Shown: positions 44,109 through 53,366 of the stretch, piece after piece
Numbering within the stretch: the first letter of the stretch is position 1
How the letters are laid out: each line of letters starts with the position of its first letter
DNA from: Methylobacteriaceae bacterium
Lineage (GTDB): Bacteria > Pseudomonadota > Alphaproteobacteria > Rhizobiales > Beijerinckiaceae
DNA length: 64,000 nucleotides
NCBI GenBank assembly: GCA_020638195.1
Contig: JACKJC010000004.1
Coordinates: 62,001-126,000 of the forward strand
Reading direction: 5' to 3'
The notes under the pieces: generated by a model
The model's database searches: none
Seen by the model: the letters and a program-made list of their open reading frames with translations, nothing else
What the model was told of the DNA's origin: nothing
Made by a program: the position numbers and the translations under genes

Positions 44109-45733
44109 TCGAGCCGCTTGCGGCCACGATACGGCGCGTGCATTTCGAAGATCAACGCGGTCTCCTTGAACGGCGGATCAGCGCCGATCTCCACGTTGAT
44201 GTCGCGATGAACCAGGACATGGGGCATGTGCGCCATCAGCAGGTCGAAGTCCGAATCCGCGCTCGACGTCGCGTTGACGACCATGTGACCGATGATGTTG
44301 CGCGCGTCGTCGCCCTCCGGCGGCGGACAATCGGGAGAAATCAACTCCGTCACCCAGACAAAATGCGGCAGACGGCGCACCAACAGTTCCGTCTTGATCT
44401 CCTCGGCAAGGTCCGCCCTGGCGAGATGGTGCCGGTACCGGCCCGCGGTCGTCAGATAGGTGCGCCGGATCAGCCGGCCTGACGTCACGAGCGCGTAAAA
44501 GTCCTTCACTGCCAGCGCCGCGTCAGGCACGACGCCGTCAATACGCAAGAGCATTGCCCCGCCGACCTGCTCCACATAGCTCTCGAGAAAGTCACGCACG
44601 ACGGTGTCGGCGCGATCGGCGCGCAAGAATACGCGAGACGGCAACGGTACGAAAATGTGCGAGGCCGCATCCTCCACCGTCAGAGGCTTGTCGCTGTAAA
44701 TGAGCAGCCGGTCTTTCGGCAACGACCCGACATCGTCGTGCGTCAGCGGCATCAGACGATACGGGCCGCGCTGATCGTCATGAACGACAATAGCCCGAAC
44801 GAAGGCGTCGTATCCATGGCTCGCCCGACACGCAGCGCCCCGGGCCTCGACGTAGCCGACTGCTGTGATCGCGTGCCCGACTTTTTCGCCGACATCGGCT
44901 AGCGCCACGATCACCGGCAGGCCAGAGTCGAGATAGCGGACGATCGATCTACCCGCCTCTCGGCGGACTTCGACCGCATCCTCGCTGCCCGACTCGCTCT
45001 CGGTCAGGAAGAAGTCAAACAGCGGCTGATGGCCCATGGCCCGCAGAGCGCGAATGATGTGAATCGGATTGAGACCGCCCGAGCCCGCAGGAAGATGCTG
45101 GCTGAGATCGGCGTCCGTCGGCGTCGTCGCCAGAGCCGTGATGTCAGCGATCGAATGCCAGGGCGTGCGGCCGTGCCGCTCATGCACCTGGCGCGCAGCC
45201 ATCCAGATCGAGGCCTGCGCGCACGAGCCCAAACGCTCGTCTTGCTGAATGAACGGCGCCGCCCCGGTAAGCTCGAGCCGGGACCCGAGCAGATGAACAT
45301 TAAAGGTCGCACGGACCGTGGAACGAACCAGGAGGTCGGGACCAAGGCTCGGAAATTTGAGAATGGTCCGGCCGATCGGCCCCTGCGCGATCGGGCGCAC
45401 GACCACGAAGCCGAGGTAACCCGCCTCCTCGAGCGCCGTCTGCTGCTCGGCCATCGGCAGTCTGAGCGCCGGCTCTACCGACTTAGCAAAGAGATGGATT
45501 CGCTTCGTATGCCGCGGATAGTTGCGGAAAGCCGCTGCGTAGAAATTCAGATAGTCGGCCGAATAGTCCTTGTCGACGTACGGCTCCTCGATCACCGCGT
45601 ATCCCGCGCCCAGCGACAAAACATGGTCTACGAGCGCGTCCGCGGACACGCTCGACTGATGAGCCGACACATACGACTTAAGGGTTCCAGCCCCCTTCGG
45701 ATCGAGGCTGAAGCCCATCAGGTTGACGAGCAT
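44105..45733 (-). CDS. Papain-like cysteine protease-fold protein, convergent with the E1 gene
   Basis: The protein has 542 residues. A papain-type triad is suggested by Cys171 in RLGSCAQASIWMAAR, His in KVGHAITAVGYVEARG near residue 288, and Asp in IVVHDDQRGPYRLM near 320. The first 165 residues and the last 200 match nothing I recognise. Its end overlaps the E1 gene end by four bases, head-on, and a 76-residue protein is encoded just upstream. A role in cleaving the small protein or the ubiquitin-like conjugates is inference. Confidence 0.62.
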   Translation of the reverse strand: MLVNLMGFSLDPKGAGTLKSYVSAHQSSVSADALVDHVLSLGAGYAVIEEPYVDKDYSADYLNFYAAAFRNYPRHTKRIHLFAKSVEPALRLPMAEQQTALEEAGYLGFVVVRPIAQGPIGRTILKFPSLGPDLLVRSTVRATFNVHLLGSRLELTGAAPFIQQDERLGSCAQASIWMAARQVHERHGRTPWHSIADITALATTPTDADLSQHLPAGSGGLNPIHIIRALRAMGHQPLFDFFLTESESGSEDAVEVRREAGRSIVRYLDSGLPVIVALADVGEKVGHAITAVGYVEARGAACRASHGYDAFVRAIVVHDDQRGPYRLMPLTHDDVGSLPKDRLLIYSDKPLTVEDAASHIFVPLPSRVFLRADRADTVVRDFLESYVEQVGGAMLLRIDGVVPDAALAVKDFYALVTSGRLIRRTYLTTAGRYRHHLARADLAEEIKTELLVRRLPHFVWVTELISPDCPPPEGDDARNIIGHMVVNATSSADSDFDLLMAHMPHVLVHRDINVEIGADPPFKETALIFEMHAPYRGRKRLD

Positions 45734-45766
45734 GAGATGTAACGGCGAGCCGAACGCTCGAACGAA

Positions 45767-45997
45767 TTAACGAAACGCAAACGTCGCGGCAGTCCGAACC
45801 ACAAGGTTCGCGCGCGACTCGTTGCGGCGAATTTCTTCCAGCGCCTCGTCCGACACGCGGCCGACAAATCCCAGATCGCGCAAGTTTACCTCACGCGAAT
45901 CGTCAATGTGCTCGCGCGCCGGCGTCAAATCCTGAAATTCAACGTTATCAGTCATTTGCGAAAACCCTGGAGCCCGCAGAGTGGGTAATTTGCTCAT
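45767..45997 (-). CDS. Small acidic protein upstream of the papain-like gene
   Basis: The gene encodes 76 residues from ATG 45997, with AGGAG 6 bases upstream; the longer in-frame start is unsupported. It contains EFQDLTPAREHIDDSREV and LRDLGFVGRVSDEALEEIRR. No family was recognised. It precedes the papain-like gene by 33 bases on the same strand, so it may be its substrate, regulator or a partner. Confidence 0.5.
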   Translation of the reverse strand: MSKLPTLRAPGFSQMTDNVEFQDLTPAREHIDDSREVNLRDLGFVGRVSDEALEEIRRNESRANLVVRTAATFAFR

Positions 45998-46534
45998 TCC
46001 GCACTCCTGTCGAAACTCGCTTCTTGTGCGCCAGGCAAACGTAAACTGCAATGGCCCGGCTAAATTTTCCCTTACGCCCGAGCCACGCTGCGGCCATTTG
46101 CCGTGTCTGAAGGGCCGGAATCCGGAGCGCCGACGCCCCTGTAAACGTTTGTATAACAAACAAAGTTTCGCGGCTACGCGATTTCAGGCTTCGGCCGCCG
46201 GCTGAAAGACGCAGGGACAGCGGCGCCGCCCGGCCCAGGCCGCCTCAAGCCGCGCCCGATAGGTGGCAATCGTGCGCCACTGCGCTGCAGATCGGCACGT
46301 TGAGGCCCCGACCCCCCAACGCTCGAGGCAGCGGTGCAGCGTCGGCGACAAGCGGCGGACTCAACGCCGAGGCGGATGTTGCTGAAGTCAGGTCGGCAAC
46401 CTCGGCGGCTAGGCCACGTAGCCCAGGGCAACGGCATTCTCGGGCTCAACATTGCACGGATTACCGAACCAGGACTCCTCGCGAAGACCTCGCCACGTCG
46501 GGATCAGATCGCCGTCAATCTGTCGCCCCGACGG
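45998..46534. other. Intergenic region with no recognised gene
   Basis: These 537 bases contain several overlapping open frames typical of GC-rich DNA, but no domain or good ribosome site. The stretch near 46140-46165 is A+T-rich and may hold the promoter of the small protein gene. No repeat was seen. Confidence 0.45.
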
Positions 46535-47428
46535 TCAAAGCGCATTGATCGGAACCTTCAGGAAGAGACGTCCCGCTGGATCGGACGGCGGCATATGTCC
46601 GCCACGCATGTTCACCTGCAACGAGGGGATGATCAGCTTCGGCATGGCGAGCGTGCGATCGCGCGCCTCGCGCATGGCAACGAACGCATCCTCGCCGATC
46701 CCGTCTTGCACATGGATGTTGTTGTCGCGCTCGTCGCCGACCGTCGTCTCCCACCGAATCTCTCGCTGGTTGGGGCCGTAATCGTGGCACATGAACAGGC
46801 GCGTCTCGCGCGGCAGCGACAGGACGCGGCGGATCGACCGGTAAAGCGTGCGCGCATCGCCGCCAGGGAAATCGGCGCGCGCTGAGCCGCCGTCGGGCAT
46901 GAACAGCGTGTCGCCGACGAAGGCCGCATCGCCGATCACATGCGTCATGCAGGCCGGGGTATGGCCCGGCGTATGCAGCGCCGTCGCCGTCATATTTCCG
47001 ATGCGGTAGACGTCGCCATCGGCGAAAAGCCTGTCGAACTGGCTGCCGTCGCGCGCGAACTCCGTGCCTTCGTTGAAAACCTTGCCGAAGACGTCCTGCA
47101 CGACCGCGATCTTCTCGCCGATGGCGATCTTGCCGCCGAGCTTCGACTGAATGTACGGCGCAGCCGACAGATGGTCGGCATGGACGTGCGTCTCGACCAG
47201 CCATTGCAGGTCGAGGCGCTCGCGCCGGATGTGCTCGACGATCCTGTCGGCGGAGCCGTAGGCGATGCGGCCCGCGGCATAGTCGATGTCTAGAACGGGA
47301 TCGACGACAGCGCATGCGTTCGAGCCGAGATCCTTCACGACATAGCTGATCGTGTTGGTCTGCGAATCGAAGAAGCCCACGACCTCGGGCTTCACCGCGA
47401 GATCGACGATACCTCTGGCGTCGCTCAT
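46535..47428 (-). CDS. MBL-fold hydrolase, persulfide-dioxygenase-like
   Basis: The protein has 297 residues with the metallo-beta-lactamase motif WLVETHVHADHLSAAPYIQ, then LHTPGHTPACMTHVIG, AAFVGDTLFMPDGG and FMCHDYGPNQ. The pattern (HVHADH, later CHDYG) is that of ETHE1/Blh-type proteins, which handle persulfide in sulfide metabolism using iron. I chose ATG 47428 over a start 12 residues earlier because a GGGAAGG stretch precedes it and it matches family N-termini. It appears to stand alone at the island edge. Confidence 0.85.
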   Translation of the reverse strand: MSDARGIVDLAVKPEVVGFFDSQTNTISYVVKDLGSNACAVVDPVLDIDYAAGRIAYGSADRIVEHIRRERLDLQWLVETHVHADHLSAAPYIQSKLGGKIAIGEKIAVVQDVFGKVFNEGTEFARDGSQFDRLFADGDVYRIGNMTATALHTPGHTPACMTHVIGDAAFVGDTLFMPDGGSARADFPGGDARTLYRSIRRVLSLPRETRLFMCHDYGPNQREIRWETTVGDERDNNIHVQDGIGEDAFVAMREARDRTLAMPKLIIPSLQVNMRGGHMPPSDPAGRLFLKVPINAL

Positions 47429-47607
47429 GAGAGCCTTCCCTTCACCAACGAAAGGTGGAGACATATTCGCATACCTTCAGATATCAATGGCCGGGTCAGC
47501 CCACCGGCCTGAGATGAGGCCCAACTCGCCTCTGGCAACGAGCCCCCAAAAAGCAACGTCGCCCGCCAGACTTCCACGAGTTCGTCGCTATGAGCGTCGC
47601 CACCCGC

Positions 47608-47838
47608 TCAGTGCGCAGACGGCGCGTCTGGCCATATCGGCTCGACATCAACGTCCGCGTGACCGCAGGTCGGACACACAAGGAGCGCGCGCACTTTCCG
47701 CAACGTCGTCTTATCGGGCAGGATGTCGATCAGCGCCGGCCAGGTGTTTCCGCAATAGCCGCAGTGAGCCTCAACCGTATCAGCACCCGCGGCGACGAGC
47801 TCGGCGACGGATCGCCCAAGCGGATCCCGATCCTTCAT
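47608..47838 (-). CDS. Small zinc-ribbon protein
   Basis: From ATG 47838, 76 residues. CGYCGNTWP and CPTCGHADVDVEPIW form a four-cysteine zinc ribbon. The first part (PLGRSVAELVAAGADTVEA) is helical. Such proteins often bind nucleic acid or act as adaptors. The start overlaps the stop of the upstream small gene by four bases. Confidence 0.6.
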   Translation of the reverse strand: MKDRDPLGRSVAELVAAGADTVEAHCGYCGNTWPALIDILPDKTTLRKVRALLVCPTCGHADVDVEPIWPDAPSAH

Positions 47839-48116
47839 AAGCGATCGTCCAACATGCGAGTGGCGGTATCCGGCCCCGAGGGAGGTCGTTGCCGGCTGAT
47901 CATCCTGATGACACGATCCCAATGGCGCGCGTCACGATCCGCATCGATGGTTTTGCCGAGGCGGGCTTCCCGCGCACGCGTTCTAGCTAGGCGAAACGCA
48001 TCTTCGCCATGATCGCGTAAGAGCACGGCAGCGTCATTTCTCGCAACCGCCCGCGCCGCCACCACCTTCGAGAGCCATTTCAACAGCAATGCGGGACCCG
48101 CAATCAGCACGTTCAA
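47835..48116 (-). CDS. Small basic helical protein
   Basis: The gene encodes 93 residues from TTG 48116 (GTG 48110 also possible). A hydrophobic start (VLIAGPALLLKWLSKVVAA) could be a short membrane or amphipathic helix, and the rest is Arg-rich. No family was recognised. Its stop overlaps the start of the zinc-ribbon gene as ATGA, which is the main support that it is real. Confidence 0.42.
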   Translation of the reverse strand: MNVLIAGPALLLKWLSKVVAARAVARNDAAVLLRDHGEDAFRLARTRAREARLGKTIDADRDARHWDRVIRMISRQRPPSGPDTATRMLDDRL

Positions 48117-48254
48117 AAATAAGAATACAGACTAGCAGCGCCTAAGCCCCAAGCCAACGGCGCCGCCGGCGCAGTATCGCCGCGCGGCTTATCACTATGA
48201 GTTTAGATGGTGGGCGATGCTACAGAAACTGGGATCGGACACTTGTTGCGCGAT

Positions 48255-48275
48255 CTGCAGGAATCGAACCTTGAC
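48255..48275 (-). other. tRNA T-arm-like scrap, possible attachment-site remnant
   Basis: The minus strand reads AAGGTTCGATTCCTGC, which matches the T-arm consensus of tRNA genes (GGTTCGA-TTCC). No intact cloverleaf can be folded around it, and the T stem is imperfect. tRNA 3' ends are common integration sites, and this scrap lies where accessory genes give way to ordinary chromosomal genes. Confidence 0.3.
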
Positions 48276-48322
48276 GCCGCTTCAGCCTGCCCATGAGGCG
48301 AGACGGTCGCCCCCACACCAGA

Positions 48323-48571
48323 TCATGATATCGCGCCGTCAGAAGGCGGCTTCATGAGCGCGAACAGCTCGTCGAGAGTCCTGCGCGCGACATCGCGAAC
48401 CTCGGCATCGTTTTCGGCGCCGCCGATCCGGATTCCAGCCGCGACCGCGTGCATCTCGTCGCGGAATTCCGTTACAAAGCGCAGGGGGTCGGGCGAGGCG
48501 TTGGCGAGCCGAGCCACGAGTCCCGCCGCAAGCAACTGACAAGCGACCAATCGGCCGTTCAATTCATCCAT
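48323..48571 (-). CDS. Small helical protein of unknown function
   Basis: From ATG 48571, 82 residues. It is predicted helical throughout (RLVACQLLAAGLVARLA; DVARRTLDELFALMK). A GGGG stretch lies about 9 bases upstream; an in-frame start at 48598 is possible. No family was recognised. Confidence 0.5.
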   Translation of the reverse strand: MDELNGRLVACQLLAAGLVARLANASPDPLRFVTEFRDEMHAVAAGIRIGGAENDAEVRDVARRTLDELFALMKPPSDGAIS

Positions 48572-48891
48572 CTCGCTTGCCCCTTTGAACCAAGACATCA
48601 GAAGGCGCGACGTCCGCCGCTACTCCCGCATCGGCAACGCAACTAGCATGCCGACTTCGCCCTCCGTCAAAAAGATGCTGCAAACGGCAAGATTAGATCG
48701 CGTATAATTTTCGACAGCAACGACACAACGCGACTTCAAATTCGAACAATTCCAAAGAACGAGTTTGATCGATTCTAATCGAAGCCGTTGATGCAGTTTG
48801 CATTTGACCGGTCCATCGGCGCTGCTGCATTTCTCGGAACGTTGCGCCGCGCATGCGGCGCGTCTCAGACGAAAAGAAGACGGGTCAGGTC
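48572..48891. other. Upstream region of the siderophore operon
   Basis: About 320 bases. The part from 48690 to 48790 is A+T-rich and likely holds the promoter of the iron-uptake operon. I looked for an iron-control box (Fur/RirA or Irr type) and did not find a clear one; GATCGATTCTAATCG near 48768 is the closest structure. Confidence 0.4.
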
Positions 48892-51432
48892 ATGTCGGCA
48901 GCGAAGTCGCCGCGGTCGTTACGCGCGGAAGATAGGATGCGCGAAATGTGCGTTCCGGCGGAGCGCGTCGTCGGGTCCTCGCTCGCGCTGGCTTGCGCCG
49001 TCGCCGGCGGATCGCAGGCGCATGCGCAAACGGCGACGCCCTCCGTCCTGCCGCAGATGACCGTCGATGCGCCCGTGGTGCGCAAGAAGCCGGTCGCGGC
49101 GCCGAAGCCGAGCGCCGCGCAGATGCGCGCCCGGGCCGCGATCCGGCAACGCGCGCGCGTGGCGCAAGCGGCCCCCGTGCAGACAACGCCAAATCCTGCG
49201 CCTGTTCCGACATTCGCGCGCCAGCCGAGCGACAATCCCTATGCGCAGGCCGGCGCCCCCTACAAGGTCAATCGCCTGCAATCGACGAAGTTCGCCGAGC
49301 CGATCGCCAACACCGCGCGCACCGTGACGGTGCTCGGCAAGGAAGTTCTCGAGGACAAGGGCGCAACGACCCTGCGCGAACTCGGACGCAGCACGGCGGG
49401 CGTCACGCTCGGCACCGGCGAGGGCGGCAACGCGTTCGGCGACCGTTTCTTCATCCGCGGCTTCGACGTGCGCAACGACGTGTTCGTCGACGGCATCCGC
49501 GACCCCTCCGTCAGCGTGCGCGAAAATTTCTTCACCGAGCAGGTCGAGATCCTGCGCGGTCCTGCTTCGTCGTTCGCCGGGCGCGGCACCGCCGGCGGCT
49601 CGATCAACATCGTCAGCAAGAAGGCGACGCTCGACGGCAATTTCAAGGAAGGCGAAGTCACGGGCTCGCCGACCGACCGCGGCGGCCGCGTGACCCTCGA
49701 CGTCAACCAGGTGATCAATCCGATGCTCGCCGTGCGCGTCAACGGATTGTTCCAGGACCAGAAGGTCGCCGGACGCGATTTCGTCACGGACCATCGCGCC
49801 GGCGGCGCCGTGTCGGTGCTGTTCCAGCCGGTCGACCCGTTGAAGCTGACGTTCGACTACGTCCACACCGACCTGAACGGCCTGCCGGACTTCGGCGTGC
49901 CCTACAACCGCTTCTTCGGGAACAGGCCCTTCACCGAAGGATTCACCAACCGAAACACCTGGTACGGGTTCGCGAACCGCGACTTCCAGCATGTGAAGCA
50001 GGACTTCGGCACGCTGGCGGCGAGCTACGAGGTCAACGACCATATCGTCATCACCTCGAAGCTGCGGCGGGCGCAGTCGCTGCTGGCCTATGTCGGCACG
50101 CTGGCGGAATCGCCGCTGCTTCTCGGGCAGCCGTGGCCGGGCGGGCGCGTCAGCCTCAACGCGCAGAGCCGCTACCAGACGACGGCGATGCTCGCCAACC
50201 AGAACGACGCGACGATCAAGTTCGATCTCGGGCCGGTCAAGAACACCTTGGTGCTCGGCACGGAGTTCTCGCACGAGCAGGTGATGCGCGACGCCTATAC
50301 GGGGTTGTCGTCGGAAAGCACGACGGGGACGCCGTTCACCGGAACGGGCAGCACGACGGGCAGCCTTCTGTTCCCGCCGAACCTGCTCGGCTTCTCGCAG
50401 ACGCCGACAGTGCAGGGCAATCCGACCAACATCACGATCGACAGCAAGTCGGCTTACCTGATCCACACCGCCAACTACAACGACTTCCTCATCCTCAACG
50501 GCGGCGTGCGGTTCGACGACTACCGCATCTCGGCGATCACGCCGGCGGCGGCGCTCGCGCAATTCGCCGGCGTGGCGGCGGGCAATCCTTTCAGCAATTA
50601 CGCGTTCAACCATTCCGCGCTGGTGAACTACAACGGCAACGTGATGGTGAAGCCGCTGCCGTGGCTCGGCGTCTACGCGGCCTACGCCACGGCCGCCAAT
50701 CCGGTCGGCGCCGAACTCGACGGCACGACCGCGGCCTACGGCGGCCTGAACAGTTCCGCGCAGATCTTCTCGCCGGAGAAGATCAAGGCGATCGAGGTCG
50801 GTTCGAAGGCCGAACTGCTCGATCGGCGCCTGCTGCTGACGGCGGCGCTGTTCCAGACGACCAAGACCAACGCCCGCGAGGTCGTCGGCGCCAACGTCTA
50901 CGCGAACGCCGCCTATCAGGTGCAGGGCATCGATCTGGCGGCGACCGGCAAGATCACCGACCGCTGGAGCATCATGGGCGGCCTGGTCTTCATGCGTTCG
51001 AAGATCCTGAATTCCGTCGCGCCGAGCAACAAGGGCCTGTCGCTCGCCAACATCGCGCACGCCTCGTTCAGCCTCCTGTCGAAGTACCAGCTCACCGACG
51101 CGTGGGAGGTCGGCGGGCAGGCCGTCTACAATGCGCGGCGCTACGGCGGCTCGCTGCTGGCGGCGAATGGCGGCACAGCGATCAACCCGAACACCTTCCT
51201 GCCGGCGCCGACCGCGACCAATCCGTTCGTCAACGTGCCGACGGTGCTGCCATCCTATTGGCGCTTCGACGCCTTCAGCGAATACAAGATCAACGGGAAC
51301 GTCAGCGCCAAGGTGCAGGTCCAGAACATCTTCAACCGGACCTACTACGACGGCTTCTACCAGAGCGCCGCGCCGTTCGCGCAGATCGCGCCGGGCCGCA
51401 CGATCCAGTTTTCCATGAAGGTCACGTACTGA
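48892..51432 (+). CDS. TonB-dependent siderophore receptor (Fiu-like)
   Basis: The precursor has 846 residues from ATG 48892 (48853 and 48937 also in frame). A signal-like segment (SSLALACAVAGGSQAHA) precedes a proline/alanine-rich linker, then the plug (TVTVLGKEVLEDKGATTL; FFIRGFDVRNDVFVDGIRD; EVQILRGP-like VEILRGPASS) and a 22-strand barrel ending in an aromatic residue (IQFSMKVTY). It takes up iron chelates of the catecholate type. The stop overlaps the PiuC start (TGATG), and ExbB, ExbD and TonB follow in one operon, so it carries its own energy supply. Confidence 0.9.
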   Translation: MSAAKSPRSLRAEDRMREMCVPAERVVGSSLALACAVAGGSQAHAQTATPSVLPQMTVDAPVVRKKPVAAPKPSAAQMRARAAIRQRARVAQAAPVQTTPNPAPVPTFARQPSDNPYAQAGAPYKVNRLQSTKFAEPIANTARTVTVLGKEVLEDKGATTLRELGRSTAGVTLGTGEGGNAFGDRFFIRGFDVRNDVFVDGIRDPSVSVRENFFTEQVEILRGPASSFAGRGTAGGSINIVSKKATLDGNFKEGEVTGSPTDRGGRVTLDVNQVINPMLAVRVNGLFQDQKVAGRDFVTDHRAGGAVSVLFQPVDPLKLTFDYVHTDLNGLPDFGVPYNRFFGNRPFTEGFTNRNTWYGFANRDFQHVKQDFGTLAASYEVNDHIVITSKLRRAQSLLAYVGTLAESPLLLGQPWPGGRVSLNAQSRYQTTAMLANQNDATIKFDLGPVKNTLVLGTEFSHEQVMRDAYTGLSSESTTGTPFTGTGSTTGSLLFPPNLLGFSQTPTVQGNPTNITIDSKSAYLIHTANYNDFLILNGGVRFDDYRISAITPAAALAQFAGVAAGNPFSNYAFNHSALVNYNGNVMVKPLPWLGVYAAYATAANPVGAELDGTTAAYGGLNSSAQIFSPEKIKAIEVGSKAELLDRRLLLTAALFQTTKTNAREVVGANVYANAAYQVQGIDLAATGKITDRWSIMGGLVFMRSKILNSVAPSNKGLSLANIAHASFSLLSKYQLTDAWEVGGQAVYNARRYGGSLLAANGGTAINPNTFLPAPTATNPFVNVPTVLPSYWRFDAFSEYKINGNVSAKVQVQNIFNRTYYDGFYQSAAPFAQIAPGRTIQFSMKVTY

Positions 51433-52115
51433 TGCTGATCTGCATTCCCGAAATCCTCAGCAAAGAGGAAGTGGCCGGCATCCGCCGGCTCATGGATGCG
51501 GCGGATTGGGAAGACGGCCGCTCCACCGCCGGCGCGCAGTCGGCGATGGTGAAGAAGAACGAGCAACTGCCGCCGGACGGCGATCTCGCACGAAAGCTCG
51601 GCGCGCATATCGTCTCGGCGCTGACGCGCAATGCGACCTTCGTGTCAGCGGCGATCCCGATGCAGATCTTCCCGCCGCTGTTCAACCGCTACGGCGTCGG
51701 CCAGAAGTTCGGCATCCACGTCGACAACGCCGTGCGCGGCGATCCGCTGACGGGCCTGCGCATCCGCACCGATCTCTCCGCCACTTTGTTCCTGGCTGAG
51801 CCGGACGAATACGACGGCGGCGATCTCGTCGTGGAAGACTACTATGGGTCGCACGAGGTGAAGCTGCCGGCCGGCGATCTCGTGCTCTATCCCTCGAAAA
51901 GCCTGCACATGGTGACGGAAGTGACGCGCGGCGCGCGCGTCGCCTCGTTCATGTGGATGCAGAGCATGATCCGCGACGATCACGCGCGCAGCATGATCTT
52001 CGACCTCGACAACTCGATCCAGTCGCTGAGCGACCGGATCGGCCGCGACGATCCCGACGCCGTCCGCCTGACCGGCGTCTACCACAACCTCATCAGGTAC
52101 TGGGCCGAGACATGA
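51432..52115 (+). CDS. PiuC/YbiX-type Fe(II) 2-oxoglutarate dioxygenase
   Basis: The 227-residue protein belongs to the PKHD-type hydroxylases: KFGIHVDNAVRG with the His-x-Asp pair, ATLFLAEPDEYDGGDLVV, and LYPSKSLHMVTEVTRG with the last His and Arg for the co-substrate. Such genes regularly follow siderophore receptors. The enzyme's substrate there is unsettled. It overlaps the receptor stop by one base and the ExbB start by four. Confidence 0.88.
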   Translation: MLICIPEILSKEEVAGIRRLMDAADWEDGRSTAGAQSAMVKKNEQLPPDGDLARKLGAHIVSALTRNATFVSAAIPMQIFPPLFNRYGVGQKFGIHVDNAVRGDPLTGLRIRTDLSATLFLAEPDEYDGGDLVVEDYYGSHEVKLPAGDLVLYPSKSLHMVTEVTRGARVASFMWMQSMIRDDHARSMIFDLDNSIQSLSDRIGRDDPDAVRLTGVYHNLIRYWAET

Positions 52116-52897
52116 GACACATTTCCAGACTCGCCGGCGCTGCCCTCGCGACCGCCTTCGCCTTCGGCGCCCACGCACAGGAAGCGCTGCCCGTCGCGAT
52201 GAAGGCGATCCCGCACGAACTGTCGCCGTGGTCGATGTTCATGGCCGCCGATATCGTGGTGAAGGCCGTCATGGTCGGCCTCGCCTTCGCCTCCCTCGCC
52301 ACCTGGACGGTCTTCATCGCCAAGAGCGTCGAAATCTCGCGCGCGAAATCCGCGTTGCGGCGCGGATTGGCGGCGACGGCGCAGGCGCTGTCGGTCGCCG
52401 AAGCGCACGACCGCGATCCCGGCGGCTCGGTGCTCGGTGATTTTCTGGTCGCCGCCGAACACGAGGAGGCGCTTTCGGCGGCGGTCGGGGCCGAAGGACG
52501 CACGCTCGAACGCGCCGGCTCGCGCTTCGCAGAGATCGTGCGGGCCGAGCAACGGGCGATCCGCCGCGGCATGGGCGTGCTGGCGACGATCGGTTCGACG
52601 GCGCCGTTCGTCGGACTGTTCGGCACGGTCTGGGGCATCATGAACAGCTTCATCGGCATTTCGAAGTCGCAGACGACCAATCTCGCGGTCGTTGCGCCGG
52701 GCATCGCCGAGGCGCTGCTGGCGACGGCGATCGGTCTCGTCGCGGCGATCCCCGCGGTCATCATCTACAACCATTTCACACGCACGAGCGCGGGCTATCT
52801 CGACATCGTCGGCCAGGCGTCGGGCGCAGCGACCCGCCTGCTGTCGCGCGATCTCGAACGCGGCGAGCGCCGCGGTTTCGCGCGCGCGGCGGAGTAG
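52112..52897 (+). CDS. exbB: ExbB-type proton channel protein
   Basis: The protein has 261 residues with an N-terminal signal-like segment (LAGAALATAFAFGAHAQ) and three membrane helices (VVKAVMVGLAFASLATWTV; FVGLFGTVWGIMNSFIGI; LLATAIGLVAAIPAVIIY). The last two are the MotA/TolQ/ExbB family core that forms the proton path. It works with ExbD and TonB to drive outer-membrane transport. It starts inside the dioxygenase stop (ATGA). Confidence 0.93.
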   Translation: MRHISRLAGAALATAFAFGAHAQEALPVAMKAIPHELSPWSMFMAADIVVKAVMVGLAFASLATWTVFIAKSVEISRAKSALRRGLAATAQALSVAEAHDRDPGGSVLGDFLVAAEHEEALSAAVGAEGRTLERAGSRFAEIVRAEQRAIRRGMGVLATIGSTAPFVGLFGTVWGIMNSFIGISKSQTTNLAVVAPGIAEALLATAIGLVAAIPAVIIYNHFTRTSAGYLDIVGQASGAATRLLSRDLERGERRGFARAAE

Positions 52898-52901
52898 TCC
52901 G

Positions 52902-53366
52902 ATGGGGTTCTCGCTCGGCGACGCCGACACCGACGATCTCGCGGAAGCCCACGAGATCAACGTTACGCCGTTCATCGACGTGATCCTCGTGCTGCTCATC
53001 ATCTTCATGGTGGCGGCGCCGCTGTCGACCGTCGATCTTCCTGTCGACCTGCCGACATCGAGCGCGCAGGCGCAGAAGCGGCCGGACAAGCCGACCTACG
53101 TGACGATCGCCTCCGATCTCGCGGTGTCGCTCGGCGAGACGCCGACCAAGCGCGTCGATCTCGTCGCCGCGCTCGATGCGCAGCCGTCAGAGCAGGGCAA
53201 GGAACGCCGCATCTTCCTGCGCGCCGACAAGAGCGTGCCCTACGGCGAGATGATGGACGTGCTCGAGCGCCTGCGGAAGGGCGGTTATCTCAAGGTGGCA
53301 TTGGTCGCGCAGGAAGCCTCCGGTGCAGCGGCGGGCGTTCCGCCTGACGCCGCGGCCAAGCCTTGA
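52902..53366 (+). CDS. exbD: ExbD-type proton channel protein
   Basis: The protein has 154 residues. It has a single membrane helix (INVTPFIDVILVLLIIFMVA) in which the Asp of PFID is the proton-carrying residue of the ExbD family. A periplasmic domain of about 100 residues follows. It begins 4 bases after ExbB ends and ends overlapping the TonB start. Confidence 0.92.
   Translation: MGFSLGDADTDDLAEAHEINVTPFIDVILVLLIIFMVAAPLSTVDLPVDLPTSSAQAQKRPDKPTYVTIASDLAVSLGETPTKRVDLVAALDAQPSEQGKERRIFLRADKSVPYGEMMDVLERLRKGGYLKVALVAQEASGAAAGVPPDAAAKP

Noticed and set aside
48255..48320. Split tmRNA piece suggested by GGGGGCGACC near the T-arm scrap
   Set aside because: No acceptor pairing or tag sequence could be traced; the resemblance is too short.
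48919..51060. Minus-strand frame of over 700 residues opposite the receptor
   Set aside because: Antisense shadow with no recognisable domain.
48948..52115. Very long open frame across the siderophore receptor and dioxygenase genes
   Set aside because: Up to 51432 it is an out-of-frame shadow of the receptor, Arg-rich and without domains; only the part from ATG 51432 is a real gene.
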